Source: Variovorax boronicumulans
Lineage (GTDB): Bacteria > Pseudomonadota > Gammaproteobacteria > Burkholderiales > Burkholderiaceae_C
Length of the DNA stretch: 64,000 bases
NCBI RefSeq assembly: GCF_030812215.1
Contig: NZ_JAUSSG010000001.1
Coordinates: 310,001-374,000 of the forward strand
Direction: 5' to 3'
In this document: positions 51,816 through 59,512 of the stretch, piece by piece
Numbering within the stretch: the stretch's first letter is position 1
How the letters are laid out: every line of letters begins with the position of its first letter
Translations under genes and position numbers: made by a program
Notes under the pieces: model-generated
The model's input: only the letters and a program-made list of their open reading frames with translations
Told to the model about the DNA's origin: nothing
The model's database searches: none

Positions 51816-52619
51816 TCAGATGGCGAGAGGTGCGACGCGGTTGCGCAGCGCACGCACCGCGCTGTAGACGGTCAGTGCGGAGGTCTTGGGGTTGGCCGCC
51901 AGCGGCTTGTTGCGCATGGTCAGCTCGAAGCTGCCGAATGCGCCCTCGGCTTCGACGGTGTGCACGTTCTCGGCGGTGGCGGGGTCGGCAATCAGGCGGA
52001 CCTGCGTCTTGTCGAGCCCGAGGCCCGCCAGCGAGACGGTGGCCGCGACGTTGGCGTTCTTCGGGTACAGCAAGGCGGCTTCGCGTGCGCTGCCTTCGAA
52101 GATCACGGTGGCTTGCGTCAGCGCGTCAAGGTCGCGGCCCTGCTCGGCCGGCGTTCCCTTCCAGGCCTTCGGCGGCTTGCGGCCGGTGTAGCGCACGCTG
52201 TCCAGGCCGCCGATGCGGGCGGCGGCGAGCGCATCGATTCCGCCGATAGCGCCGGGAATCAGCTGCACCTGCGTGCGGCCCGCGACGGCGGCGGCTTCGA
52301 GCTTTTCAGCAAGACCCGTGGCCGACAGGGCACCGACCGAGGCAACCACGCAGGGCGTGCCTCGCGCGAGCGCCGGCAGCACATGCTCTTCGATGGCGGC
52401 GTGTCCAGCCGTCTCGACCACGAGGTCGATGCCCGAGACCGGCACCCTGCTTGTCACCTGTGCACCCGGCACCGCCTTCTGCGCGGCGGCCATGCCTTCG
52501 GCAGGCACGACGACGACCGCCACCTGCAGCGCCGGATCGCCTCGCAAGAGATCGAGCACCGCGGTGCCGATGGCGCCGCAGCCGACGAGTGCAATGCGTG
52601 TGATGGCGGTCATGGACAT
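51816..52619 (-). CDS. aspartate-dehydrogenase-like oxidoreductase
   Basis: 267 residues from the ATG at 52619 (GGAG upstream). The N-terminal Rossmann motif is ALVGCGAIGTAV, and the C-terminal domain has YPKNANVAATVSLAG, the signature region of L-aspartate dehydrogenases. Established family reaction: L-aspartate to iminoaspartate/oxaloacetate with NAD(P). NAD biosynthesis partners are absent; its place in a catabolic operon suggests reductive or oxidative handling of an amino or imino acid intermediate. Confidence 0.85.
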   Translation of the reverse strand: MSMTAITRIALVGCGAIGTAVLDLLRGDPALQVAVVVVPAEGMAAAQKAVPGAQVTSRVPVSGIDLVVETAGHAAIEEHVLPALARGTPCVVASVGALSATGLAEKLEAAAVAGRTQVQLIPGAIGGIDALAAARIGGLDSVRYTGRKPPKAWKGTPAEQGRDLDALTQATVIFEGSAREAALLYPKNANVAATVSLAGLGLDKTQVRLIADPATAENVHTVEAEGAFGSFELTMRNKPLAANPKTSALTVYSAVRALRNRVAPLAI

Positions 52620-52633
52620 GGCTCCGTTCACTC

Positions 52634-54334
52634 TCACTTGACCGTGCCGAGCGCGGGAATCTGCGTGACCGTGTTGGTCGGCGGGCCGGCGAAGCTGGTC
52701 TTGAAGCCGCCGATGGAGAGCATGTCGATCTCCAGCAGGAACGGGCCTTCGGTGGACAGCGCCTCGTCCAGCCGCGCCGGCAAATCGGCCAGGTCTTTCA
52801 CTCGGGCGTGCGGCAGCGCGATCGACTTGCACAGCAGGTCGTAGTCGGGCGTGTGCAGCTCGGCATAGCACTGGCGGCCGCCGTACTGCGCGTCCTGGAT
52901 GTTCTTGATGACGCCGTAGCTCTTGTCGTTCATCAGCACGATCACCATGGGGGCCTTCTCCTGCACCATGCAAGCGAGTTCGCCCAGGTTCAGGATGAAG
53001 CCGCCGTCGCCGGCCAGGCAGAAGGTCTTGCGGCCGGAGCCGGTGACCGCCGCGCCGATGGCCGCGCCGATGGCCATGGGCATGCCCTGGCCGATGCCGC
53101 CGCCCGTGGCGTGCACGCCGGCGTTCGGCTCGAAGATGCGCAGTTCGCGGTTGCCCCAGGTGCTGTTGGAAACCGTGACGTCGCGCACCCAGTTGAACTT
53201 GCGGCCCGCCGCCGACTGGATGCGGCGCACGAGTTCGGCATACGGGCCGAGGCCGTCGCGCAGCGTGGCCACGGCCTGGTCGTGCGCGGCGCGCAGGTCG
53301 ACCAGCAGTTGCGCGTCGGCGCGGTAGCCCTTGGCCTCCAGGCGATCTGCCAGGCCTTCGAGCGCGAGTGCCGAGTCGCCGCAGACAAAGGCTTCGGAGG
53401 CGTAGCAGCGGCCTTCGGCGGCGGCATCGGCATCGATGCGGTACAGCGGGCGCGGCAGCTTCAGTTCGTACTTGAGCGTTTCGTTGCCGCGCAGGCGCGA
53501 GCCGACCACGAGCATCGCGTCGCAGCTTTGATAGAAGGCCTCGACCGGCTTCTGGATGTTGTAGGCGCCGAGCGAGCCGGCATCGTCCTCGGGCACGGTG
53601 CCGCGGCCTTGCGTGGTGGTGACCACGCCGAAGCCGAGCTTCTGCAGACGCTGGATCGCGCTGCGCGCGTGGCGCGCACCGCCACCGATCCACAGCAGCG
53701 GGCGCTTGGCAGTGGCCAGGCGTGCGGCCAGGGCGTCGAGCGCAGCGGCGGACGGCACGGGCCGTTCGATGGGCAGCGGCGACAGGTCGGCGGGCATCGT
53801 CGTCAGCGCCGACTGGATGTCGATCGGGATCTCCACGCTCACCGGGCCGGTCGGCGCCGTGAGCGCCAGCTGCACCGCGCGCTTGAGCGTGCCGAGCACC
53901 GTCTCCACGCTGCGCACGCGCAAGGCCGCCTTCGACACCGCCTTGAGCATGGTGAGCTGGTCGGGCGCCTCGTGGATGTACGACATGCCTTTGTCGAGGT
54001 ACGGCGTCTCGATCTGTCCGGTGATGTGCAAGAGCGGCGCGCCGGCGGTCAGCGCCTCGACCAGGCTGCCCGCGATGTTGCCCGCGGCCGGGCCGGTGCT
54101 GGTGATGCACACGCCCAGGCTGGCGGTGGAGCGCGCATAGGCGTCGGCCATGTTGCCCGCGCCCGCCTCGCCGCGCGCCGAGATGAAGCGCACCATGCCG
54201 CGCTGCGCGAACGCATCGAGGATCGGCATGTTGTGGATCGAGATCACGCCGAAGGCCGCCTTCACGCCGCACTGTTCGAGAAAGGCCGCGACGACCGCGC
54301 CGACCGTGACCATGTTGTTGTTGGATTCATGCAT
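52634..54334 (-). CDS. thiamine-diphosphate-dependent enzyme (decarboxylase/acetolactate-synthase type)
   Basis: 566 residues. The N-terminal Pyr domain has the catalytic Glu in ARGEAGAGNMADAYAR. A central Rossmann-like domain follows, then the C-terminal PP domain with the ThDP motif GDGGFILNLGEL...LMNDKSYG (GDG to N). It resembles benzoylformate decarboxylase and related 2-keto-acid decarboxylases more than true acetolactate synthase, as no small subunit or FAD-loop signature is obvious. With the aldehyde dehydrogenase gene two positions downstream it may form a decarboxylate-then-oxidise pair. It overlaps the SDR gene by 8 bp. Confidence 0.88.
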   Translation of the reverse strand: MHESNNNMVTVGAVVAAFLEQCGVKAAFGVISIHNMPILDAFAQRGMVRFISARGEAGAGNMADAYARSTASLGVCITSTGPAAGNIAGSLVEALTAGAPLLHITGQIETPYLDKGMSYIHEAPDQLTMLKAVSKAALRVRSVETVLGTLKRAVQLALTAPTGPVSVEIPIDIQSALTTMPADLSPLPIERPVPSAAALDALAARLATAKRPLLWIGGGARHARSAIQRLQKLGFGVVTTTQGRGTVPEDDAGSLGAYNIQKPVEAFYQSCDAMLVVGSRLRGNETLKYELKLPRPLYRIDADAAAEGRCYASEAFVCGDSALALEGLADRLEAKGYRADAQLLVDLRAAHDQAVATLRDGLGPYAELVRRIQSAAGRKFNWVRDVTVSNSTWGNRELRIFEPNAGVHATGGGIGQGMPMAIGAAIGAAVTGSGRKTFCLAGDGGFILNLGELACMVQEKAPMVIVLMNDKSYGVIKNIQDAQYGGRQCYAELHTPDYDLLCKSIALPHARVKDLADLPARLDEALSTEGPFLLEIDMLSIGGFKTSFAGPPTNTVTQIPALGTVK

Positions 54335-55169
54335 GGCGCGAAAGGCCTCCGGAAATATCGATATGGCTGCCCGTCGTGTACGACGCGAGGGGCGAAGCGA
54401 GGAAAAGAATCGCGCGTGCGGCTTCGGTCGGAAGCCCCAGGCGACCCAGCGGGATGTGCTTGTTCTCTGCGAGCTGGCCGCTCCAGGCGGACCAGTCCTG
54501 CGATTTGTCTTCGCGCGCCTCGAAGCGGCGGCGCCACTGGCCCGACTCGACCAGCCCGATCAGGATGCCGTTGACGCGCACGCCCTGCGGCGCGAACTCG
54601 GTGGCCATCGAACGCACGAGGTTCAAAAGGCCCGCGCGCGCGGCCGAGGTGGCGACCATGTGCGGCTCGGGCTGGCGTGCCAGCAGCGAGTTGGCGCAGA
54701 CGATGGCCGCATCGCCCAGCACCGCGCGCTGCGCGGCAAGCTGCGGCAGGAAGGCGCGCGTCGGATTGATGACCGAGAAGAACTTCAGGTTGAGCTCTTC
54801 GGTCCAGGCCGCGTCGTCGGTCGTGGCGAAGGTGGAGACGCGTCCCTGCCCCGCGTTATTGACGAGCATCGAAGCGGCACCGAGCGCGGCCTCGCTCGCG
54901 GCGGCAAAAGCCTTGACCGCGGCGGCGTCGAGCACGTCGCAGGGCTGGGCGAAGAGCATGGCGCCCGGAAACTGTTCGCGCAGACCGGCGACCGCGCGGT
55001 CCAGCCGCTCGGCGTTGCGGCCGCACAGCGCGACGGCGGCGCCGCTCGCGAGCAGCAGCTCGACGGTCGCGAGGCCGATGCCCGAGGAGCCGCCCGTGAC
55101 CACCGCCACGCGGCCCGCCAACGCATCGGCGGCAAAGAAATGAGAAGAGGAAGAAGACTGCACTGTCAT
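54327..55169 (-). CDS. atypical short-chain dehydrogenase lacking the catalytic Tyr and Lys
   Basis: 280 residues. The cofactor motif VVTGGSSGIGLA and NNAG are intact, so NAD(P) binding is expected. In place of the YxxxK active site the aligned region reads ATSAARAG: Thr stands where Tyr is expected and Arg where Lys is expected. The Ser (CANS) is present. Either the chemistry differs or it is a binding or regulatory member. It lies between IclR and the ThDP enzyme and overlaps the latter by 8 bp. Confidence 0.82.
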   Translation of the reverse strand: MTVQSSSSSHFFAADALAGRVAVVTGGSSGIGLATVELLLASGAAVALCGRNAERLDRAVAGLREQFPGAMLFAQPCDVLDAAAVKAFAAASEAALGAASMLVNNAGQGRVSTFATTDDAAWTEELNLKFFSVINPTRAFLPQLAAQRAVLGDAAIVCANSLLARQPEPHMVATSAARAGLLNLVRSMATEFAPQGVRVNGILIGLVESGQWRRRFEAREDKSQDWSAWSGQLAENKHIPLGRLGLPTEAARAILFLASPLASYTTGSHIDISGGLSRHA

Positions 55170-55174
55170 GACCG

Positions 55175-56014
55175 TCAGGCGCTGCGAAGCGGCACCACCT
55201 TGTTGCTGCGCGCGGGCGAGTAGTTCAAGAGGCCGGATATCTCGTCAGCCACGCTGCGCACGCGCGCCACCATCTCGTCCATGCGGCTCTCCTCGATATG
55301 GCCCGAGGTGATGGTCGCGCCCAGCGCCGCCACGATGTGGCCGCTGTGGTCGCGCACCGGCGCGGCGATGCTGGAGATGTTCGATTCAAAGAACCCTTCG
55401 CCCAGCACAAAGCCGCGCGAGCGGTCAGCCTGCACCATGTCGAAGAGTTCGTTCACCGTCTTGGGCGTGCTCGGGGAGAAGGTCTCCAGCTTGTCCTCGG
55501 GGTAGAGCGCGCGCAGTTGCGGCAGCGTCAGGTCTTCGAGCAGCACCCGGCCCAGCACCGTGGCGTGGGCCGGCAGGCGCGTGCCCACGGTGACCGAGCT
55601 GGCGAACGGCGTGGGCGGCGCGACCTTGGCGACGTAGACGATCGAGCGGCCGTCTCGCACCACCAGGTTGCAGGGCGTGCGCAGCTCATCGCAGAGGCGG
55701 TTGAGCAGCGGCGTGCCCAGTTGCGTGAGCTCCAGCGAGGCGAGGTATTCGAAGCCCAGGCGCAGCACCGCGAGGCCCAGGCGGTAGTCGCGCCCGCCCT
55801 CGGCACGCTCGAGGAAGCCCATGTTCTCCAGCGTGGTGAGCAGGCGGAACACGGTCGAGCGCGGCAGGTCGAAACGACGCGCCAGCTCGGGGGCGGACAG
55901 CGTGCGGTTCTCGCGGCTGAATTCGCACAGCACGCGCAGGCCGCGTTCGAGCGCGGGCACGTTGTAGCGGTCGGCGCCCTCTTCCATCGCTTCGCTGTTG
56001 TCGTTGGTGGTCAT
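55175..56014 (-). CDS. IclR family transcriptional regulator
   Basis: 279 residues from the ATG at 56014 (AAGGGA upstream). The N-terminal winged helix (ALERGLRVLCEF...LSAPELARRFDLPRSTVFRLL) leads to the effector domain (GTRLPAHATVLGRVLL; RGFVLGEGFFESNISSIAAPV). IclR proteins of this kind control aromatic-acid operons. It lies inside the cluster, 5 bp before the SDR gene, so it likely controls its own transcription unit; palindromes upstream of the first gene are candidate sites. Confidence 0.9.
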   Translation of the reverse strand: MTTNDNSEAMEEGADRYNVPALERGLRVLCEFSRENRTLSAPELARRFDLPRSTVFRLLTTLENMGFLERAEGGRDYRLGLAVLRLGFEYLASLELTQLGTPLLNRLCDELRTPCNLVVRDGRSIVYVAKVAPPTPFASSVTVGTRLPAHATVLGRVLLEDLTLPQLRALYPEDKLETFSPSTPKTVNELFDMVQADRSRGFVLGEGFFESNISSIAAPVRDHSGHIVAALGATITSGHIEESRMDEMVARVRSVADEISGLLNYSPARSNKVVPLRSA

Positions 56015-56054
56015 GTGTTCGTTGTTCCCTTTGGTTGTTCTGCCGCGGTCCGCA

Positions 56055-56927
56055 TCAGGCGGCGAGTGCCTCGCGCAGCAGCGCGGCGACGGCTTCGGGC
56101 CGCTCCACGTAGCTGGCGTGCCCGGCACCGTCGATGGGTTCGAGCGTCACCCCGCAGCCGCGCGCAACGTCGGCGCAGGCTTCGGGCGTGGTGACGACAT
56201 CGAGCGTGCCACAGGCCACGCGCACCGGCATGGCGGGCGGCAGGTCGGCCAGCAAGTCGCCGTTGCACAGCAGCTCGACGGCCTGGCGGTAGCCGCCATC
56301 GTTCAGGCGGGCCATGTTCCAGCGCACCCATTGCCGCGCGAGGTCGCTCGCGGTGTCGGAGACGAGGCGGCCCGCGCGCTTCGAAGCCATGCCGGCGATG
56401 CCGAGTTCATCGAGCGTGGCGAGGCGTTCGGTGCGCACCTTGGCGCGGGCTTCGCTGCGCGACGGTGCGCCGTAGCCGGCAGCCGGGCTGACGAGCACGA
56501 GGCGGCGGATGCGCGAAGCGATTGCCGAATCATTGCGCGCGGCCGATGCCGCGGTGAGCGCGCCGAGCGAGTGGCCGACGAGCACGCAGGACTGGATATC
56601 GAGCGCATCGAGCAAGGCATGCAGGCGGTCCGCGTAGTCGGCTGCGGATGGCGCGGCAGGCGCGAGCGGCGTCGATGCGCCGTAGCCCGGCGCATCCCAC
56701 GCGATCACGCGGGCCTCCGGTGCCAGCAGCAAAGCGACGTTGAGCCACGATGCCGCGCCCGAGCCGATGCCGTGCAGGCACACGAGGGCCGGCCCCGCGC
56801 CGTGCTCGCGCACCGACACCACTGCGCCGCCGCCGACCGGCACCGAGCGTGCGGGAAAGCGGGCGTCGAGCAGCGCCAGCTCGGAAGCGGGCAGCGCCAG
56901 TGCGTCGGTGGCCATCGCGTCGCTCAT
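56055..56927 (-). CDS. alpha/beta hydrolase (C-C bond or ester hydrolase type)
   Basis: 290 residues. It has the oxyanion motif CLHGIGSG, nucleophile elbow VGHSLGAL, an acid in the CGTLDVV region and His in GAGHASYVERP. The layout is that of MhpC/BphD-like and enol-lactone hydrolases, so it may cleave a ring-fission product or open a lactone. It starts 7 bp after the cupin gene. Confidence 0.88.
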   Translation of the reverse strand: MSDAMATDALALPASELALLDARFPARSVPVGGGAVVSVREHGAGPALVCLHGIGSGAASWLNVALLLAPEARVIAWDAPGYGASTPLAPAAPSAADYADRLHALLDALDIQSCVLVGHSLGALTAASAARNDSAIASRIRRLVLVSPAAGYGAPSRSEARAKVRTERLATLDELGIAGMASKRAGRLVSDTASDLARQWVRWNMARLNDGGYRQAVELLCNGDLLADLPPAMPVRVACGTLDVVTTPEACADVARGCGVTLEPIDGAGHASYVERPEAVAALLREALAA

Positions 56928-56934
56928 CCGGCCC

Positions 56935-57483
56935 TCAGCGCTTGATCTTGGCCAGCGGGTGATCGGCCGGGTACGTCGGCGTGATCGGCTTCTTCGCGCC
57001 GAGCATCACGCACATCAGCGCGTCTTCGTCGCCGATGTTGATCTCCTCGCGGTACACGCCGGGCGGCACCGAGATGAGGTCGCGGTCGGTCATGATGGTT
57101 TCGAAGCGCTCGCCGTCCTTCTCGATCACGACCTTGAGCTTGCCGCGGATGAGGAAGAACACCTCTTCCACATCGGTGTGCAGGTGCGGCGGGCCTTCGT
57201 GGCCAGCCGGGATCACCATGGTCGAGAAGGTGAAGTGCTCCGAAGGCACGGTGTTCACGTCCTTGGCGACGCCGGTGCCGCCGGTGCCCACGTAGCGCAT
57301 CTGCGCGCGGCGGTATTTCGGGTCGAAGTCGGCCTGGAACTTCAGCGCATCCCAGTCGTACTTGCGGGTTTCGTAGCGCGCGATGCGGGTGTTCATCCAC
57401 TCGGCCAGGCTCGTGCCTTCGGGCTGCGCCAGGGTGCTGGCAGCAGCGTCGGTGATCTTCTGTTGTTCGGACAAATCGCTCAT
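56935..57483 (-). CDS. cupin domain protein, possible dioxygenase or isomerase
   Basis: 182 residues from the ATG at 57483. The conserved cupin core is at residues about 95-160: HLHTDVEEVFFLIRGK gives the two His and Glu metal ligands of motif 1, and motif 2 (PPGVYREEIN) lacks a clear His. It may be a small Fe-dependent dioxygenase (as for hydroxyanthranilate-like substrates) or a non-catalytic cupin. It is part of the supercluster between an SDR and the alpha/beta hydrolase. Confidence 0.82.
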   Translation of the reverse strand: MSDLSEQQKITDAAASTLAQPEGTSLAEWMNTRIARYETRKYDWDALKFQADFDPKYRRAQMRYVGTGGTGVAKDVNTVPSEHFTFSTMVIPAGHEGPPHLHTDVEEVFFLIRGKLKVVIEKDGERFETIMTDRDLISVPPGVYREEINIGDEDALMCVMLGAKKPITPTYPADHPLAKIKR

Positions 57484-57512
57484 GGGTTCACTCCTTCGTC
57501 GGGAAAATTCGG

Positions 57513-58328
57513 TCAATGCATCGCGAAGCCGCCGTTGACGGCCAGCAGCTGGCCCGTCACGAAGCGCGAGAGGCCTGACAGCAGGTACAGCGTGGCGCCG
57601 CACACATCGGCCGCCTGCTGCTCGCGCGGGATGGCACGGCCTTCGAGGTATTTCTGGTGGCGCGCCATCGGCACGTACTCGGTCGCCTCGACCAGCGTGA
57701 GGCCCGGCGCCACGGCGTTGACGGTGATGTTGTCGCCGCCCCATTCGCGCGCCAGCGAGCGCGTCATGGAAATGACCGCACCCTTGCTCGATGCGTAGGC
57801 CAGCAGGTTGGGGGCGCCCCACAGGGCGGTGTCGGAAGCGAGATTGACGACCGCGCCGCGGCCGCTCGCCGCCAGCGCACTGCGGCAGGCGCGGCCCATG
57901 AGCCAGGTGCCGCGTACGTTGACGTTCATCACGCGGTCCCACATGTCGATCTCGAGCTGGTGCGCATCGCGGCCGCCCGAGTTGGTGATGGCGGCGTTGT
58001 TCACCAGCCCATCGAGGCCGCCAAGCAGGCGGATCGCCTCGCCCGCGCAGGCGTCGATGGAGGCCGGCTCCGACAGGTCGACGGTGAGCGCATGCGCCTT
58101 GCGGCCCGCATCGCGCAGCGCCTTGGCTTCGGTCTCGGCCAGTTCGCCGAGGATGTCGGCCAGCACCACGCTCGCGCCCGCTGCGGCGATGCACTGGGCG
58201 AACGCGAGGCCGAGGCCGCGCGCGCCGCCGGTCACGAGCACGCGACGTCCCGCCAGCAGGTTCGCGGGCAGTTCGGCCAGCAGCGACTGCTGGCTCGACG
58301 GATCGGGAATGGCTTTGAGTTCGGTCAT
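57513..58328 (-). CDS. short-chain dehydrogenase/reductase
   Basis: 271 residues from the ATG at 58328. It has the canonical cofactor motif VTGGARGLGLAF, Asp in VVLADI suggesting NAD preference, NNAA, catalytic Ser in NLASDT and the YASSK active site. It is a typical dehydrogenase of ring-dihydrodiols or hydroxy-acids. It lies 13 bp after the leading Bug gene and is the first catalytic gene of the cluster. Confidence 0.88.
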   Translation of the reverse strand: MTELKAIPDPSSQQSLLAELPANLLAGRRVLVTGGARGLGLAFAQCIAAAGASVVLADILGELAETEAKALRDAGRKAHALTVDLSEPASIDACAGEAIRLLGGLDGLVNNAAITNSGGRDAHQLEIDMWDRVMNVNVRGTWLMGRACRSALAASGRGAVVNLASDTALWGAPNLLAYASSKGAVISMTRSLAREWGGDNITVNAVAPGLTLVEATEYVPMARHQKYLEGRAIPREQQAADVCGATLYLLSGLSRFVTGQLLAVNGGFAMH

Positions 58329-58341
58329 GAGGTGTGCTTGT

Positions 58342-59328
58342 TCAGTCGGCCTGGATGCCGAGCTCCTTGATGACCTTGCTAAAGCGTGTGTAGTCGGCCG
58401 CGTTGGTCTTGCCGAGCACGTCGGCATCGCCACCCACCGGCGTGGTGCCGAGCACGGCCATGCGCGCGACGATGTCGGGCATCTTGAGGATCTCGTTGAA
58501 ATGGCCGTTGAGCGTCTTCACGATCTCGGGCGGCAGGTTGCGCGGGCCCCAGAGGCCGTTCCAGGCGACCACCTCGACGTCCTTGTAGCCCAGCTCGGCG
58601 AGCGTGGGCACCGTGGGCGCGAGCGGCGAGCGCTGGGCCGATGCCACGGCCAGCGGCTTGAGCTTGCCGTTGGCGAAGTAAGGCGCCACCGGGCCGAGCG
58701 TGATGAAGGTGACCGGCACATGGCCGCCCAGCACGTCGTTGACCGCCGGGGCGACGCCCTTGTACGGCACGTGCGCGAGGCTGGCGCCCGAGGCGCGGGC
58801 GAACATTTCGCCCAGGATGTGCATCGGCGAGCCGCTGCCCGGGCTCGCGTACGAGACGGACTTGCCGGCGCCCTTCGCAGCAGCCACGGCGTCTTTCAGG
58901 CCGGAGAAACCGCTGCCGGCGCTCGCCACCAGGAACAGCGGCTGGCTGCCGGTCTGCACGATCGGCGTGAAGCCATTCAGCACGTCGTAGCCGGAAGCGC
59001 CGTTGGTCTTCAGAACCAGCTGCGCGATCGAGAAGGTGCTCGGCGCGAGCAGCAGCGTGTAGCCGTCGGGCGCCGCTTTCGACACGTAGCCGCTGCCGAT
59101 GATGCCGCTGGCGCCTGGCCGGTTGTCGACCACCACCGGCTGCCCCACCCGCGCCGAGAGCTTCTCGGCGAAGAGCCGCGCCAGCGCATCGGTGTCGCCA
59201 CCTGCCGGATAGGCGACCACCAGCGTGATCGGCTTGGCGGGGTAGCTCTGAGCCCAGGCGAGTCCGGTGGCGCAAACGCCGGCCATGGAAATGGCGGCTG
59301 CGATGGCAAGGCGGCGTGTGTGTTTCAT
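58342..59328 (-). CDS. Bug/TctC-type tripartite tricarboxylate binding protein, first gene of the cluster
   Basis: 328 residues from the ATG at 59328; an ATG 30 bp upstream is possible but the signal peptide (KHTRRLAIAAAISMAG..LAWAQS) begins here. Fold markers are VVAYPAGGDTDALARLF, VDNRPGASGIIG and LAHVPYKGVAPAVNDVLGG. It likely captures the carboxylated substrate in the periplasm. As with the second Bug gene, no TctAB partner is present. Confidence 0.9.
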   Translation of the reverse strand: MKHTRRLAIAAAISMAGVCATGLAWAQSYPAKPITLVVAYPAGGDTDALARLFAEKLSARVGQPVVVDNRPGASGIIGSGYVSKAAPDGYTLLLAPSTFSIAQLVLKTNGASGYDVLNGFTPIVQTGSQPLFLVASAGSGFSGLKDAVAAAKGAGKSVSYASPGSGSPMHILGEMFARASGASLAHVPYKGVAPAVNDVLGGHVPVTFITLGPVAPYFANGKLKPLAVASAQRSPLAPTVPTLAELGYKDVEVVAWNGLWGPRNLPPEIVKTLNGHFNEILKMPDIVARMAVLGTTPVGGDADVLGKTNAADYTRFSKVIKELGIQAD

Positions 59329-59350
59329 GGGTCCGTCGTGGTCGGCGTTT

Positions 59351-59368
59351 TGTTTCATTAGAGAAACA
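59351..59368. promoter_or_regulatory. candidate IclR operator
   Basis: TGTTTC-N6-GAAACA is a perfect 6-bp inverted repeat about 25 bp upstream of the first gene of the catabolic cluster, in an A/T-rich stretch. Size and symmetry fit IclR-type sites (for example KdgR boxes). Binding by the cluster-encoded IclR protein is inferred. Confidence 0.45.
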
Positions 59369-59419
59369 GCGATTTATTAATGGAACGCACGAAGGATAAA
59401 CACGAAGACAACTTCATGA

Positions 59420-59436
59420 CTAGGTAGAAACCCTAG
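59420..59436. promoter_or_regulatory. second palindrome upstream of the catabolic cluster
   Basis: CTAGG-N7-CCTAG is a perfect 5-bp inverted repeat about 95 bp before the first gene. CTAG is a rare tetranucleotide in such GC-rich genomes, and having two copies facing each other makes a regulatory role more likely. Its partner protein is unknown. Confidence 0.35.
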
Positions 59437-59456
59437 ATAACGCAACCCAAGGTAAA

Positions 59457-59482
59457 CAGGGCGGCCTTTTGGGGCCGCCCTG
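59457..59482 (-). terminator. terminator after dadA
   Basis: A perfect 10-bp stem, CAGGGCGGCC/GGCCGCCCTG, with a 6-nt loop is followed on the minus strand by TTTACC. It lies about 30 bp after the dadA stop and separates it from the catabolic cluster promoter region. Confidence 0.65.
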
Positions 59483-59512
59483 CTTTGAGAGATGGTGTGT
59501 CTGTCGGCCCTG

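Noticed and set aside
52634..54334. Acetolactate synthase large subunit (ilvB)
   Set aside because: No small-subunit gene follows and the neighbours are catabolic; a decarboxylase-type ThDP enzyme fits better.
42342..59328. Assignment of the supercluster to indole-3-acetate (iad) degradation, known in Variovorax
   Set aside because: A Rieske oxygenase and reductase are shared in type, but as far as I recall the iad locus has a MarR regulator and a different gene set, whereas this cluster has IclR; I cannot support the link from sequence alone.
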